DNA of 64,000 nucleotides from Candidatus Tisiphia endosymbiont of Nedyus quadrimaculatus (GCF_964059235.1 NZ_OZ060452.1:372001-436000), one strand, 5' to 3'. Shown: positions 44,590-54,249, numbered from the stretch's first letter. Notes: generated by a model from the letters alone, not told the origin. Made by a program: numbers and translations.

Positions 44590-44634
44590 CCGAATTTGGG
44601 ATAAGAATTGACAAATTCTTATCCCGAATTCGCG
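44590..44634. repeat. 46-bp palindrome, copy 6 of 7
   Basis: The CGCG-right orientation, loop GACA, with one arm starting TTTGGG. It lies just past the mlaE stop. Confidence 0.85.
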
Positions 44635-44646
44635 TGTCATCGAGTC

Positions 44647-45426
44647 TTATACTTTAAAAAACAACTCTGTTATCAAGTAATTACTGATTAGAATAAGAAC
44701 TGAAGAATTTACTACCGCAGAAGTTGTACTCGTCCCAACTCCTTTTGCTCCTGTACCTGAATAGTAACCACTATAACAACTTACTATTGAGATAATAAAA
44801 CCAAACACTGCTGCTTTTACCAAACCAGAAATGACATCTATTGGTTCTAAAAACTTAAAGCTATTCGTTATATAATTAAAGCTATTAAAATCAAGCTTAT
44901 AAACACTTACCAAATAACCACCCATTACTCCTAATATATCACCTATTAATACTAAACATGGTAACGTAATAACTGCGGCTAGTACTCTTGGAAAAACTAA
45001 ATATTTTATGGGATCAGTTGACAAAGTATAAAGCGCATCTATTTGTTCAGTCACTCTCATAGTAGCTATTTCAGCAGCAATTGATGCACCAACCCTACCA
45101 GCAACCATAAGACCAGCAAGAACTGGTCCAAGCTCTCTAGTTATTGACAGAACTACCACCGTAGCTATTGAACTTTCAGCCGAAAAACGAGAAAAACCTG
45201 TATAGCTTTGTAATGCCAGCACAGCACCAGAAAAGAAGGTAGTCATAGCTACAACTGGTAGGGAATAAAAACCTATAGACAATAACTGTTTTAACACTAA
45301 GTTGTAGTATAAAGGTCTCTTAAAAATACTAGTGACTCCCGCAATAGTAAATAGAGAAAAAGCCCCTATAGTCCTTGCAAAACTAATAGTATGTTTACCT
45401 AATAAATTAACGGTATCAAGAATCAT
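44647..45426 (-). CDS. mlaE: Phospholipid ABC transporter permease MlaE
   Basis: MlaE is the inner-membrane permease of the Mla system. The 259-residue protein has about 5-6 hydrophobic segments and family motifs [60 protein letters not shown] and [15 protein letters not shown]. The start overlaps alr by 11 bp, so expression runs prs-alr-mlaE. Confidence 0.93.
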   Translation of the reverse strand: MILDTVNLLGKHTISFARTIGAFSLFTIAGVTSIFKRPLYYNLVLKQLLSIGFYSLPVVAMTTFFSGAVLALQSYTGFSRFSAESSIATVVVLSITRELGPVLAGLMVAGRVGASIAAEIATMRVTEQIDALYTLSTDPIKYLVFPRVLAAVITLPCLVLIGDILGVMGGYLVSVYKLDFNSFNYITNSFKFLEPIDVISGLVKAAVFGFIISIVSCYSGYYSGTGAKGVGTSTTSAVVNSSVLILISNYLITELFFKV

Positions 45427-46516
45427 TTTTGTATACTCTCTTATATCTGCTACCTAGTAGAGTGAGAATTTCATAACCAATGGTATTTATTATATTCGCT
45501 ATTTTATCTAAAGTACAATAATTCCCTATAATTTCAGCTTGTTGTCCTAGAAAAATTTTGTTTGGTGGTAGTTCAGTAACATCAATAGTAATTGAATCCA
45601 TTGATACCCTGCCAACTACAGGAGCTGAATGCGAATCAATAACTACTACCCCACAATTGCTAAAAGCCCGGGGATAGCCATCAGCATAACCAAGAGGCAA
45701 GGTAGCAATTAGCCTATTACTATTTGTTTTAAAGGTCATATTGTAACCAATGTAACTTTCCGGTGGTAATTCTTGCAATTGTATTATTGGAGCAGTCAGT
45801 CTTATTGGATTATGCATCGGATTTTCCAAGGCATTTCCCAAAGGATTAAGTCCATATAATGCTGCACCAGGACGTATTAAGTCAAAATGATATTCTTGTC
45901 CTAGAAATATACTACTAGAGTTAGCTAGACTAGCTTTGACTTTTGGGAAATATTTTAAATAACGCTTAAACTTTTTTAATTGTTGTAAATTATAAGGATC
46001 ATCAACTATTTCAGATGTAGATAAATGACTTATAATATACTGCAATTCAAGACCAACTAATAGATCGGGTTTGTCTATTATATGTTGCATTTCTGTGTCG
46101 AGCATTCCTAAGCGATTCATACCAGTATCAACATGGATTGTACAGCGTAGCACTTCTTTTTTAAGAGTAGCAAATTTTTGCCAAATTTCAACTTGCTCTA
46201 AACTATTAAGCACAGGAATTAAATTACTATTCCTAAATTCCTCAACATCATTGCTAAATACACCATTAAACACAAAGATATTAGATTTTTGCCCCAATAC
46301 TTTACGTAATGATATTCCTTCATCAACTGAGGTTACAAAAAAACTTTGACAATTCTCCATCTGTAAGGCTGGTGCGATAGCATCAGCACCAAGTCCATAG
46401 CTGTTAGCCTTTACCACGGAAGCAATCTCTGAAGTTTTACAAATTTTAGAAATAATACGATAATTAGCACGAATTTTTGCTAAGTCTATTTCAAGTGTAC
46501 ATTTATCAGTATGCAT
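45416..46516 (-). CDS. alr: Alanine racemase
   Basis: Alr makes D-alanine for peptidoglycan. The 366-residue PLP enzyme has its PLP-binding lysine in [11 protein letters not shown] (Lys36) and the active-site Tyr in [13 protein letters not shown], with the barrel segment IRPGAALYG and the beta-domain [13 protein letters not shown]. It starts 14 bp after prs and overlaps mlaE. Confidence 0.95.
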   Translation of the reverse strand: MHTDKCTLEIDLAKIRANYRIISKICKTSEIASVVKANSYGLGADAIAPALQMENCQSFFVTSVDEGISLRKVLGQKSNIFVFNGVFSNDVEEFRNSNLIPVLNSLEQVEIWQKFATLKKEVLRCTIHVDTGMNRLGMLDTEMQHIIDKPDLLVGLELQYIISHLSTSEIVDDPYNLQQLKKFKRYLKYFPKVKASLANSSSIFLGQEYHFDLIRPGAALYGLNPLGNALENPMHNPIRLTAPIIQLQELPPESYIGYNMTFKTNSNRLIATLPLGYADGYPRAFSNCGVVVIDSHSAPVVGRVSMDSITIDVTELPPNKIFLGQQAEIIGNYCTLDKIANIINTIGYEILTLLGSRYKRVYKNDS

Positions 46517-46530
46517 AAAGTTCTAAATTC

Positions 46531-47430
46531 TCATAATCTTACAGATTTTTGTAATGCTGCTATAATAATTGGAGCAACCGATATTACATGGAACTTAGAT
46601 GGTAAATCAGTAGTTTCTATTGTATCAGTTATATATACGTTCATTACATCAGAATTCAGAATATTTTCTTTAGACATTCTAGAAAGCACTGGGTGAGTTA
46701 TAAAAGCATTGACAGATAAAGCTCCTACTTCCATTAATAGCTTAGCTCCCTTACAAAGGGTTTCGCCACTATCAACAATATCATCAATTAATATACAATG
46801 CTTGCCGGAAACGTTACCTATTATTTCTGACATTTGACATTTATCATGAGACCTCTTGATATCTCTACTTTTATTAATAACAGCTATATTCATGTTAAAA
46901 AGCCTATTCACATCACGTACACGTACAAAACCACCAACATCTGGAGATACAATAATAGAATTATTATAAGTTTCAATAATCGGAGCAAATAAACTTATTG
47001 GATCAAGATTTTGTACTGGAATTTTAAAAAAACCCTCTAATTGCTGTGAATGCAAATCGACAGTTATTACATGATCAACACCAGCAACTTCCAGCATATT
47101 CGCTACAAGACGGCTCGATACTGGAGTAAAACTACAAGATCTACGATCTTGGCGGCTATAACCAAAATACGGTATAACTGCAGTTACTTGTGAAGCTCCC
47201 GCTCTTTTTACCGTATCAACTAATAATAAAAGTTCCATCAAGTGGTTATTGGCTGGTCTAGAAGTAGATTGTACTATAACAACATCACACTTATGCATAT
47301 CTTCAAGGATTTCCACCCTTGTTTCAGCATCATCGAAAGTTGTAATATAAGTTTCGACATATTTACAATTTAGTTCCTCAGCTAAACATCTAGCTAATTT
47401 TTTATGACTAAGACCTGCAAGAATTTTCAT
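46531..47430 (-). CDS. prs: Ribose-phosphate pyrophosphokinase
   Basis: Prs makes PRPP from ribose-5-phosphate and ATP. The start at 47430 gives MKILAGLSHKKLA, which matches the family; an earlier start would add 32 residues of leader without similarity. The 299-residue protein shows the ATP-binding GYSRQDRRSCSFTP, VITVDLHSQQLEGFF and the PRPP loop CILIDDIVDSGETLCKGA. Many reduced Rickettsia lack nucleotide synthesis. With the transaldolase at 7110 it suggests this bacterium can make ribose-5-P and PRPP. Confidence 0.93.
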   Translation of the reverse strand: MKILAGLSHKKLARCLAEELNCKYVETYITTFDDAETRVEILEDMHKCDVVIVQSTSRPANNHLMELLLLVDTVKRAGASQVTAVIPYFGYSRQDRRSCSFTPVSSRLVANMLEVAGVDHVITVDLHSQQLEGFFKIPVQNLDPISLFAPIIETYNNSIIVSPDVGGFVRVRDVNRLFNMNIAVINKSRDIKRSHDKCQMSEIIGNVSGKHCILIDDIVDSGETLCKGAKLLMEVGALSVNAFITHPVLSRMSKENILNSDVMNVYITDTIETTDLPSKFHVISVAPIIIAALQKSVRL

Positions 47431-47538
47431 GCTAATTATAATAATTGGTTTAAGTTTTTGTAGTATACAATAATTATAATTTGCACTAAGTGTTTTATGA
47501 AAAATATTTTTATTATTTCTATTCAAGTTGTCGTCTAT

Positions 47539-47749
47539 TACTCGATAATCAAGTTTTTTCTAAGGCATACAATTCATGGTAGTTTATGTCATCCGAGCTG
47601 CGGCAGGGATCTCAAAAACCTTTACGTCTAAGGTGTTTTTGTATTTTTAGATTCCCGCCGTTGCTGAGAATGACATCTTCTCGACTTCTTTTCATGACTT
47701 TTAAACTACCATGAATTGTATGCCTTAGAAAAAACTTGATTATCGAGTA
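47539..47749. repeat. MITE-like element with 48-bp perfect inverted arms
   Basis: The left arm (47539-47586, starting TACTCGATAATCAAGTTTTT) is the exact complement of the right arm (47702-47749). The centre holds the dispersed TGTCATCCGAG...GAATGACATC hairpin unit. No ORF. The right flank continues into a half CGTCATTGCGAG-type repeat at about 47764-47805. These fill the 400-bp gap between prs and mlaC. Confidence 0.88.
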
Positions 47750-47830
47750 TTAGCTATGACACGCTTCATGGATTGCCACGCTCACGTAAGTTCGCTCGCA
47801 ATGACGTATAAGTATACGTCTTTTAAAAAA

Positions 47831-48412
47831 TCACGACTTTTTCATCAATTCATCTATTAACTTATCAAAACCGCTATTACTGAGAATATTCATGAACTCT
47901 GACTGTTGAGAATTGATAAGACTAACACCTTCTGTAATAACATCTGAGACTTTTAAATTAGTTTTATCGCTTGCATTCTTTACTTGACGTACTAAGTAAT
48001 TTACTTTAGCAGTTCCTATTAACATTTCTACCATAAACTCTCCTTCATCAAGAACACGCACTTGTTGAACTTTAGGTTCTTGACCCTGGTAATTCTTTAC
48101 TAAATCAGCATAAGACTTGCTTACATAATTACTGTAAACTTCTGTGAATTGTTTAATTTGTTCAGGAGTTAGAGTTCTTCTGTAAACACCAAGGGTAAAT
48201 TTAGCCATCCAATTTAGATCTAAGTTAGCTAAAATTAGCTTTTTACTTTTAGCAATTTTAGCGTCTTGATTTAAACTCTCATCTTTAAATACGTCTAGCC
48301 CATCTTTTATTAGCTGATTAACATAATTATCAATCACCTTGTTATCAGTAGTAGCACAGTAGGCTGACAAAGACAGGAAACTTAAAATTAAATAAACAAT
48401 AATTTTTTTCAT
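47831..48412 (-). CDS. mlaC: Periplasmic phospholipid-binding protein MlaC
   Basis: MlaC ferries phospholipids between MlaA at the outer membrane and the inner-membrane complex. The 193-residue protein has a Sec signal (IIVYLILSFLSLSAYCA) and the MlaC/Ttg2D domain (WMAKFTLGVYRRTLTPEQIKQFTEVYSNYVSKSYADLV, about 67-104), with the late VSDVITEGVSLINSQQSEF. It lies 13 bp after mlaA. Confidence 0.92.
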   Translation of the reverse strand: MKKIIVYLILSFLSLSAYCATTDNKVIDNYVNQLIKDGLDVFKDESLNQDAKIAKSKKLILANLDLNWMAKFTLGVYRRTLTPEQIKQFTEVYSNYVSKSYADLVKNYQGQEPKVQQVRVLDEGEFMVEMLIGTAKVNYLVRQVKNASDKTNLKVSDVITEGVSLINSQQSEFMNILSNSGFDKLIDELMKKS

Positions 48413-48425
48413 AATTTTGCATTTT

Positions 48426-49181
48426 TTAATTAGGTTTAGGGCATTTAAATTGCTTAGGATAGCAAATTACAGATTCACGATTTTGATGCGTAGCTGATCT
48501 TACAGCTATGTAAGGATCAGTAGAACTACATCCTATATAGTCAGTAAACGGTAATAATCCTAACCTAGTATTTATAAGTTGTACACCAGAAACTATGATT
48601 TCAAAATCTCTATGTACCGCGTACATTATAGGATTTAAGTAACTATTTGTAAATATAGCATCTGTACTATCTCTTGCATTAGTACCACCAAGAAATGGTA
48701 TGACTAAATATGGTCCAGGACCAACTCCATAGTGGGCGAAAGTACTACCCAAAGTTTGTTTAGTAACTTTCAATCCAATTTTATCTGCTACATCAAATAA
48801 CCCACCTATACCAAACGTAGCATTAATTAAAAATCTCCATAGACTTTTCATAGTTTGATCATAATTCATCTGTAAGCCATAATTGACAACAGTCAAAGGC
48901 ATACTAACGTTATCTAGAAAACTACTCACTCTAGCCCTAGTATAATTATTACTAATTCGTTTATAGCCTATAGTAATAGGTCGTAAGAACAGATAGTCTA
49001 AAACAGAATTAAAGGCAAAGATTTTACGATTTAGTTTCTCATAAGGGTCATAGACTTGAGTACACCCCTTACCTTCATTATAAACATACCTAAAATCTTC
49101 ATCATCTTGAGTATTTTGAGTACTTGCTATTGCAGTTATACTAGAAAAATTAATTAACAATAGTAATATAAATTGCTTCAT
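48426..49181 (-). CDS. mlaA: Outer-membrane phospholipid-removal protein MlaA (VacJ), no lipobox
   Basis: MlaA extracts phospholipids from the outer leaflet. The 251-residue protein has a signal (FILLLLINFSSITAIAS) and the VacJ core: YDPYEKLNRKIFAFNSVLDYLFLRPI, LINATFGIGGLFDVADKIGL, GSTFAHYGVGPGPYLVIPFLGGT. Unlike E. coli MlaA, no cysteine follows the signal in a lipobox, so it would not be lipidated; the amphipathic ring may hold it in the membrane instead. It sits between a methyltransferase gene and mlaC. Confidence 0.9.
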   Translation of the reverse strand: MKQFILLLLINFSSITAIASTQNTQDDEDFRYVYNEGKGCTQVYDPYEKLNRKIFAFNSVLDYLFLRPITIGYKRISNNYTRARVSSFLDNVSMPLTVVNYGLQMNYDQTMKSLWRFLINATFGIGGLFDVADKIGLKVTKQTLGSTFAHYGVGPGPYLVIPFLGGTNARDSTDAIFTNSYLNPIMYAVHRDFEIIVSGVQLINTRLGLLPFTDYIGCSSTDPYIAVRSATHQNRESVICYPKQFKCPKPN

Positions 49182-49188
49182 GGCGTCA

Positions 49189-50211
49189 TTAATGGTTTTT
49201 CTTACAAATCACCATATAGTATTTATCATTTTTTTCTAGAGCTAATTCTTCACTATTTAATATGGTAAACTTAGTTTGACCTAAAGCTTTCTTAATATCT
49301 GCTATAGTAAAAATAAATCCTTTTCTCTTTAACGAAAGGTTTGTGACGTTATCTATTGGTAAACAAAATGCAAAATACCCTAATGCATTGACTATAGAAT
49401 AAATAGAATTAAAGTAATCTAATAGGTTTTTAGTAAAAGAAAGAGAGTTAAAACTTAGTACTACATCATATTTATTAGAGTCATGTTTAATAAAATCCGA
49501 TATTGAAATTTCTAATAACTGATCATAAATATTGCCATATACGGTAACAAGCTTATTCATAATTTCTGAATTTTCAACACCGGTAAAAGTAAAGCCATCA
49601 GGAAAACGCTTTTTCACTTCATAACCCACTAAACCTATATTACTACCTAGCTCCAAAATATGGTAATTATCAGGTAAGTCTGTTATGTTATTCATAGTTG
49701 TGCTTACAAAACTGTAAGGTAGGTATAGTTTATTATTACTACGAAATTTATTGCCATAATATTCAGCGGTAAGATTTCTATATTGATGCCAAATTTGCGG
49801 TGGAATCTCTGACAAATTATTATAATTTTGTAGAAAAGATTCTAACCTTACTTGATCAGCTTCAAAAGCTTTTTGTAGATGATACAAAGCTTTTTCATAA
49901 TTATTTTTTAAGAAATATGTCCAACCAAGCCAATAATTAGCTTGATGGTCGTTAGGAGAAAAAATTTTATCAACCAATTTGAGCCTTAGTATAGCGTCAT
50001 TTAAGTTATTTTTATACAAATGTTCTATACCAAGATTAAAATTAGTTTCTTTTAAGTGTGTTACCTTATATTTTACATCGACAAAATAATTGATACACGT
50101 AAAGATTTTCTCCCTATACCAAGATGGAAAATTTTTACTACAATGATAATATAATTTTATTTTGTCTTTTATTGAGCCGTAACTGTTACGAATAATTTTG
50201 CTGCCGAACAT
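49189..50211 (-). CDS. TPR-methyltransferase fusion protein
   Basis: The 340-residue protein has two TPR-like motifs (GIEHLYKNNLNDAILRL and ANYWLGWTYFLKNNYEKALYHLQKAF, about residues 60-120) and a class I SAM-dependent methyltransferase domain with the glycine loop ILELGSNIGLVG (about 187-198) and the segment YDVVLSFNSLSF. The substrate is unknown. It lies 7 bp before mlaA on the same strand. It is not an RsmG or RsmA type enzyme. Confidence 0.75.
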   Translation of the reverse strand: MFGSKIIRNSYGSIKDKIKLYYHCSKNFPSWYREKIFTCINYFVDVKYKVTHLKETNFNLGIEHLYKNNLNDAILRLKLVDKIFSPNDHQANYWLGWTYFLKNNYEKALYHLQKAFEADQVRLESFLQNYNNLSEIPPQIWHQYRNLTAEYYGNKFRSNNKLYLPYSFVSTTMNNITDLPDNYHILELGSNIGLVGYEVKKRFPDGFTFTGVENSEIMNKLVTVYGNIYDQLLEISISDFIKHDSNKYDVVLSFNSLSFTKNLLDYFNSIYSIVNALGYFAFCLPIDNVTNLSLKRKGFIFTIADIKKALGQTKFTILNSEELALEKNDKYYMVICKKNH

Positions 50212-50370
50212 AAATTGCTATGAATTTGATTTTGTAAACATATATTCATCATATAATAACATATATATCAAATGACACTAATACTTATAGTAATAAATTA
50301 TATAAAATAAATCATATTGTACTATTTTGCTTTCAATAATTGTTTTTTTTTAACAACATAGTATAATACA

Positions 50371-50416
50371 CCCCAATTCGGGATAAGAATTAGTTAATTC
50401 TTATCCCGAATTTGCG
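50371..50416. repeat. 46-bp palindrome, copy 7 of 7
   Basis: The CCCC...TTTGCG orientation, loop AGTT. It lies upstream of aspC, and a false upstream start (TTG at 50412) falls in it. Confidence 0.85.
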
Positions 50417-50450
50417 TAATACGAAAATAATTATAAGGTTCTACAGAATC

Positions 50451-51653
50451 ATGTCACTTATTGCTAAACGCTTAGATCTAATAAAACCATCGCCAACTTT
50501 AGCTTTAGTCAAAAAAACATTTGAACTAAAAAAGCTAGGTAGAGATATCATCTCTCTTGGGGCTGGTGAACCTGACTTTGACACACCCAATAATATCAAA
50601 GAGGCTGCAATTAAAGCACTGCGAGATGGTTTCACAAAATATACAAATGTTGATGGTACTTTGGAGATTAAACAAGCAGTACAGACTAAATTCAAGTATG
50701 AAAATAATTTAGATTATGATCTAGATGAGATAATAGTATCAAGCGGTGGTAAACAAGTAATCTATAATTTATTTATGGCTTCCCTTAACCAAGGGGACGA
50801 AGTAATTATTCCCAGTCCTTACTGGGTCTCATACCCAGACATGGTAATGTTAGCTAAGGGAATTCCGGTATTTGTTAACTGTGGCATTGACAGCAATTTT
50901 AAGCTTACTGTTGAAGCTCTAGAGCAAGTAATTACCCAAAAAACTAAATGGTTAATTATTAACTCACCGAGTAATCCAACAGGGGCTGCATACTCTTACC
51001 AAGAGCTAGAAGATATTGCTGAATTACTACGCAAATATCCTAATGTAAATATTATGTCAGATGATATTTACGAGCATATTATTTTTGATGATTTTAAATT
51101 TTATACTTTTGCCCAAGTAGCAGCGGATTTAAAAGATCGAATATTTACTGTTAATGGTGTATCAAAAGCTTATTCTATGACAGGATGGCGTATAGGATAT
51201 GGGGCTGGACCTAAATCATTAATTAAGGCAATGACTATTATTCAGTCACAAAGTACTTCTAACCCCTGTTCTATAAGCCAAATGGCAGCTATTGAAGCTT
51301 TAACTGGCACTCAAGATTTTATTAGACCTAATGCAAAAAACTTTCAAGAAAAACGTGATTTAACATTATCAATCCTAAGTGATACCAAGGGTATTAGTTG
51401 CGATAAACCAGCAGGGGCATTTTATCTATTTCCTAAATGCAATGAATTATTTGGTCTTAAAACCCCTTCTAGTAAAATTATCACAGGTAGTAACGACTTT
51501 GGAGAATATCTGCTTGAAGAATGTAACGTTGCGGTTATTCCTGGTATTGCATTTGGTCTAGAAGGTTATTTTAGAATTTCATACGCAACTTCGATAAACA
51601 ATTTGGAGCAAGCATGCTCGCGTATAAAGAATGCTTGTAATCAATTAACGTGA
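50451..51653 (+). CDS. aspC: Aspartate aminotransferase
   Basis: The start ATG at 50451 (MSLIAKRLDLIKPSPTLA) fits the family; an in-frame TTG at 50412 lies in the palindrome. The 400-residue class I aminotransferase has the PLP lysine in VNGVSKAYSMTGWRIGYGAGP, LGAGEPDFDTP near the start and NPSNPTGAAYS. It interconverts oxaloacetate/aspartate and 2-oxoglutarate/glutamate, linking amino-acid use to the TCA cycle. It overlaps the next gene by 4 bp. Confidence 0.93.
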   Translation: MSLIAKRLDLIKPSPTLALVKKTFELKKLGRDIISLGAGEPDFDTPNNIKEAAIKALRDGFTKYTNVDGTLEIKQAVQTKFKYENNLDYDLDEIIVSSGGKQVIYNLFMASLNQGDEVIIPSPYWVSYPDMVMLAKGIPVFVNCGIDSNFKLTVEALEQVITQKTKWLIINSPSNPTGAAYSYQELEDIAELLRKYPNVNIMSDDIYEHIIFDDFKFYTFAQVAADLKDRIFTVNGVSKAYSMTGWRIGYGAGPKSLIKAMTIIQSQSTSNPCSISQMAAIEALTGTQDFIRPNAKNFQEKRDLTLSILSDTKGISCDKPAGAFYLFPKCNELFGLKTPSSKIITGSNDFGEYLLEECNVAVIPGIAFGLEGYFRISYATSINNLEQACSRIKNACNQLT

Positions 51654-52282
51654 TAAAAAAAATCCTTAAAAAAAACAATTTTGTACTTAGTGTAGTTACT
51701 AAGATGCTGTATACTTATTTGAGAGTGGTTTATTTTACCTGTCGTTGGCAATTTGTCTTTTCAGATAATTACAATAAACAGGAATTTTTAGCACAAAAAG
51801 GGGTAATTTTTGCTTTTTGGCATAATAGGCTGGCTTTCGGTCCAGGAATATTTGCTGGTCATAAAGATATTTATGCTCTTATTTCCCCTCATCGAGATGG
51901 CAGAATAATTAGTGATATAGTAGGTAAATTTGGCTTTGGGGTAATAAATGGTTCTAGTAATAAGAATCCTGTATCAGCTTTAAAAATAATTATCAAAAAG
52001 TTACATAACGGTAGTAATATAGTAATTACACCAGATGGTCCACGTGGACCTATTTATAAAATAAATAGTAATATTAACAAAGTTGCTCAAAAATATAATA
52101 TAAAATTGATACCAGTTTCTTGTAGTGCTTCTAGATATTTTTTACTCAAAAGTTGGGATAAACTGATTATGCCTCTACCTTTTGGTAAAATAACAGCTTT
52201 TATAGGCTTACCACTAGCTTTTGTAGGAAATGAAAACCAGGACAATATTAATTTAGCACAAGCATTAACAGGGTTGAAGTAA
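51650..52282 (+). CDS. DUF374 lysophospholipid acyltransferase-like protein
   Basis: The 210-residue protein starts at GTG in the aspC stop (GTGA). DUF374 members are related to the PlsC/LPLAT group: here FAFWHNRLAFGPG contains the His-x-Arg feature, and the ISPHRDGRIISDIVGKFGFGVINGSSNKN and ITPDGPRGP blocks are typical. A hydrophobic N-terminus suggests membrane attachment. It precedes waaA, so a lipid A acylation or related role is likely but unproved. Confidence 0.8.
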   Translation: MIKKILKKNNFVLSVVTKMLYTYLRVVYFTCRWQFVFSDNYNKQEFLAQKGVIFAFWHNRLAFGPGIFAGHKDIYALISPHRDGRIISDIVGKFGFGVINGSSNKNPVSALKIIIKKLHNGSNIVITPDGPRGPIYKINSNINKVAQKYNIKLIPVSCSASRYFLLKSWDKLIMPLPFGKITAFIGLPLAFVGNENQDNINLAQALTGLK

Positions 52283-52290
52283 ATCTATCT

Positions 52291-53577
52291 ATGATCTATT
52301 TATACCATGTCTTAAGTTTTCTACTTCTTCCAGTGTATTTTTTTTTATTAGTATTAAGAGTTATTATTGGCAAAGAAGATGTAAAACGTATTAAGGAACG
52401 TTTTGCTATTTTCCATGCACATACTAAACGAAATGAAACTTTAGTTTGGATACATGCAGCCAGTATAGGGGAATCTCTTATAGCTCTTACCTTAGTTGAA
52501 AATATCAATAATCTTTGGTTAAAAAGAACTATGCCAAAAACCTCCTTAAAGTTTTTGGTTACTTCGGGAACTAGATCTTCTGGAAAAATATTACAACAAA
52601 AACTACCGAAAAATGCCATTCATCAATTCATTCCTATAGACAATATTATTTTTGTTAAAAAGTTTTTTAGAAATTGGCAACCAAACCTAGGAATTTTTGT
52701 TGAATCAGAGTTATGGCCATGTCTCATTAGTGAAGGGGCAAAACATTGTAAACTATTATTATTGAATGCACGTATTTCTGATAAATCATTTGAATCATGG
52801 AAAAAAATAAGTTCATTTTTTAGGTTAGTTATCGCTAACTTCAGTGAAATTATTGTGCAAAGTAACCGTGATTTCCAAAAATTTACGCAACTTGGTGTGA
52901 CAAATATAGTTAATTTAGGTAACATTAAATTTGCCAACAAGAAATTACCTGTAAATGAACAAGAGTTAACAATTTTTACACAACATATGAGTGGTAAAAG
53001 AGTTGTTGTATTTGCTAGCACCCACCTAGACGATGAGGTAGTAGTACTTAATATTATAAAACCAATAAAACAGCGACACCCAGATTGCTATTTTATTCTA
53101 ATTCCACGCCATCCTGAGCGTAAGAATGATATAGGAAAAGCGTGTACTCAATTAAATTTAACTTATAGTATCAGGTCCGAACAAAATATACCTATTCTAA
53201 CTGACGATCTTTACATTGTTGATAAATTTGGCGAACTTGGATTGTTTTTTAGCATAGCCTATATCTCATTCATTGGCGGTTCATTTAAACAAGGAGGACA
53301 TAACGTACTTGAACCAGCATATTTTGCTAATTATATTATATTTGGGCCAGATATGAGTAATATTGCTAATATTGCTAATGAAATGCTTACTAATAAAGCT
53401 GCTACTCAAATTCGAGATGAAAGCGATTTGCTGAATAAGATTGAGTATCTTCTGTCTAAAACTGGTACTCAGGAAGCTGAAATTTATCAGGCTAATGCTT
53501 TGGAATTTGTCAATAAAAACCAACAAATTTTAGGTAATTATTTAAATATTATAGAAAAACACTTAGTGGAGAATTAA
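52291..53577 (+). CDS. waaA: 3-deoxy-D-manno-octulosonic acid transferase (Kdo transferase)
   Basis: WaaA (KdtA) adds Kdo to lipid IVA. The 428-residue GT30 protein has an N-terminal membrane anchor, the catalytic-glutamate motif WIHAASIGESLIAL (Glu near residue 60), the FVESELWPCLI block and the C-terminal nucleotide-sugar region FIGGSFKQGGHNVLEPAYFANYIIFGPDM. It follows the acyltransferase by 8 bp and precedes idi by 4 bp. Confidence 0.95.
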   Translation: MIYLYHVLSFLLLPVYFFLLVLRVIIGKEDVKRIKERFAIFHAHTKRNETLVWIHAASIGESLIALTLVENINNLWLKRTMPKTSLKFLVTSGTRSSGKILQQKLPKNAIHQFIPIDNIIFVKKFFRNWQPNLGIFVESELWPCLISEGAKHCKLLLLNARISDKSFESWKKISSFFRLVIANFSEIIVQSNRDFQKFTQLGVTNIVNLGNIKFANKKLPVNEQELTIFTQHMSGKRVVVFASTHLDDEVVVLNIIKPIKQRHPDCYFILIPRHPERKNDIGKACTQLNLTYSIRSEQNIPILTDDLYIVDKFGELGLFFSIAYISFIGGSFKQGGHNVLEPAYFANYIIFGPDMSNIANIANEMLTNKAATQIRDESDLLNKIEYLLSKTGTQEAEIYQANALEFVNKNQQILGNYLNIIEKHLVEN

Positions 53578-53581
53578 TGTT

Positions 53582-54133
53582 ATGTTATATTCGAAACATG
53601 TTGTATTAGTTGATGAACAAGATAATATCCTTGGAATAGAGGATAAGTTAAACGCTCATAATTCTAATACTCCATTGCACAGGGGATTTTCTGTATTTCT
53701 TTTCAATAGCAAAAAAGAATTTTTGATACAAAAAAGAAGTTTACTTAAAAAAACTTGGGGTGGATTTTGGTCAAATAGTTTCTGCGGACATCCACAAATT
53801 AACGAAACTTATGAACAAGCAATTTATAGACATGCAAAATTTGAATTAGGTTTAGTAAGCCTACAGAGAGTAGATCTTATTGCTAATTATCGCTATAAAT
53901 TTGCTATAAATAATATTGTAGAAAATGAAATATGCCCAATATATTTGGCTTTATCAGATGATATCATAAAAATAAATGAACAAGAAATAGCAGAAGTAAA
54001 GTTACTTAAATGGGTAGACTTTAAGTTATATATGGAAAAACACCAAACAAAATTTTCCCCTTGGTGCATCGAAGAGTTCGAGATATTAGAAAATAATGAA
54101 ATATTCAAAAAATTTATGGATTCAGCTCTGTAA
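53582..54133 (+). CDS. idi: Isopentenyl-diphosphate delta-isomerase, type 1 (Nudix)
   Basis: Idi interconverts IPP and DMAPP. The 183-residue protein matches E. coli type-1 Idi: WSNSFCGHPQINE with the catalytic Cys68, the Nudix-like YRHAKFELGLVSL, NNIVENEICPIYLA with the catalytic/metal Glu116, and FSPWCIEEF at the end. Known Rickettsia, as I recall, use a type-2 FMN enzyme. Type 1 here would point to a different isoprenoid set-up or a transferred gene. IPP may come from the host. Confidence 0.9.
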   Translation: MLYSKHVVLVDEQDNILGIEDKLNAHNSNTPLHRGFSVFLFNSKKEFLIQKRSLLKKTWGGFWSNSFCGHPQINETYEQAIYRHAKFELGLVSLQRVDLIANYRYKFAINNIVENEICPIYLALSDDIIKINEQEIAEVKLLKWVDFKLYMEKHQTKFSPWCIEEFEILENNEIFKKFMDSAL

Positions 54134-54173
54134 CTATAGTATAAAGCTGGACTAATGATATAAAGTATTTTTA

Positions 54174-54249
<76 letters not shown>

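Noticed and set aside
47431-47526. Upstream extension of prs
   Set aside because: The extra 32 residues have no family match and lie in a repeat-adjacent leader.
835-50416. CRISPR array
   Set aside because: The palindromes are dispersed tens of kilobases apart, with no spacers.
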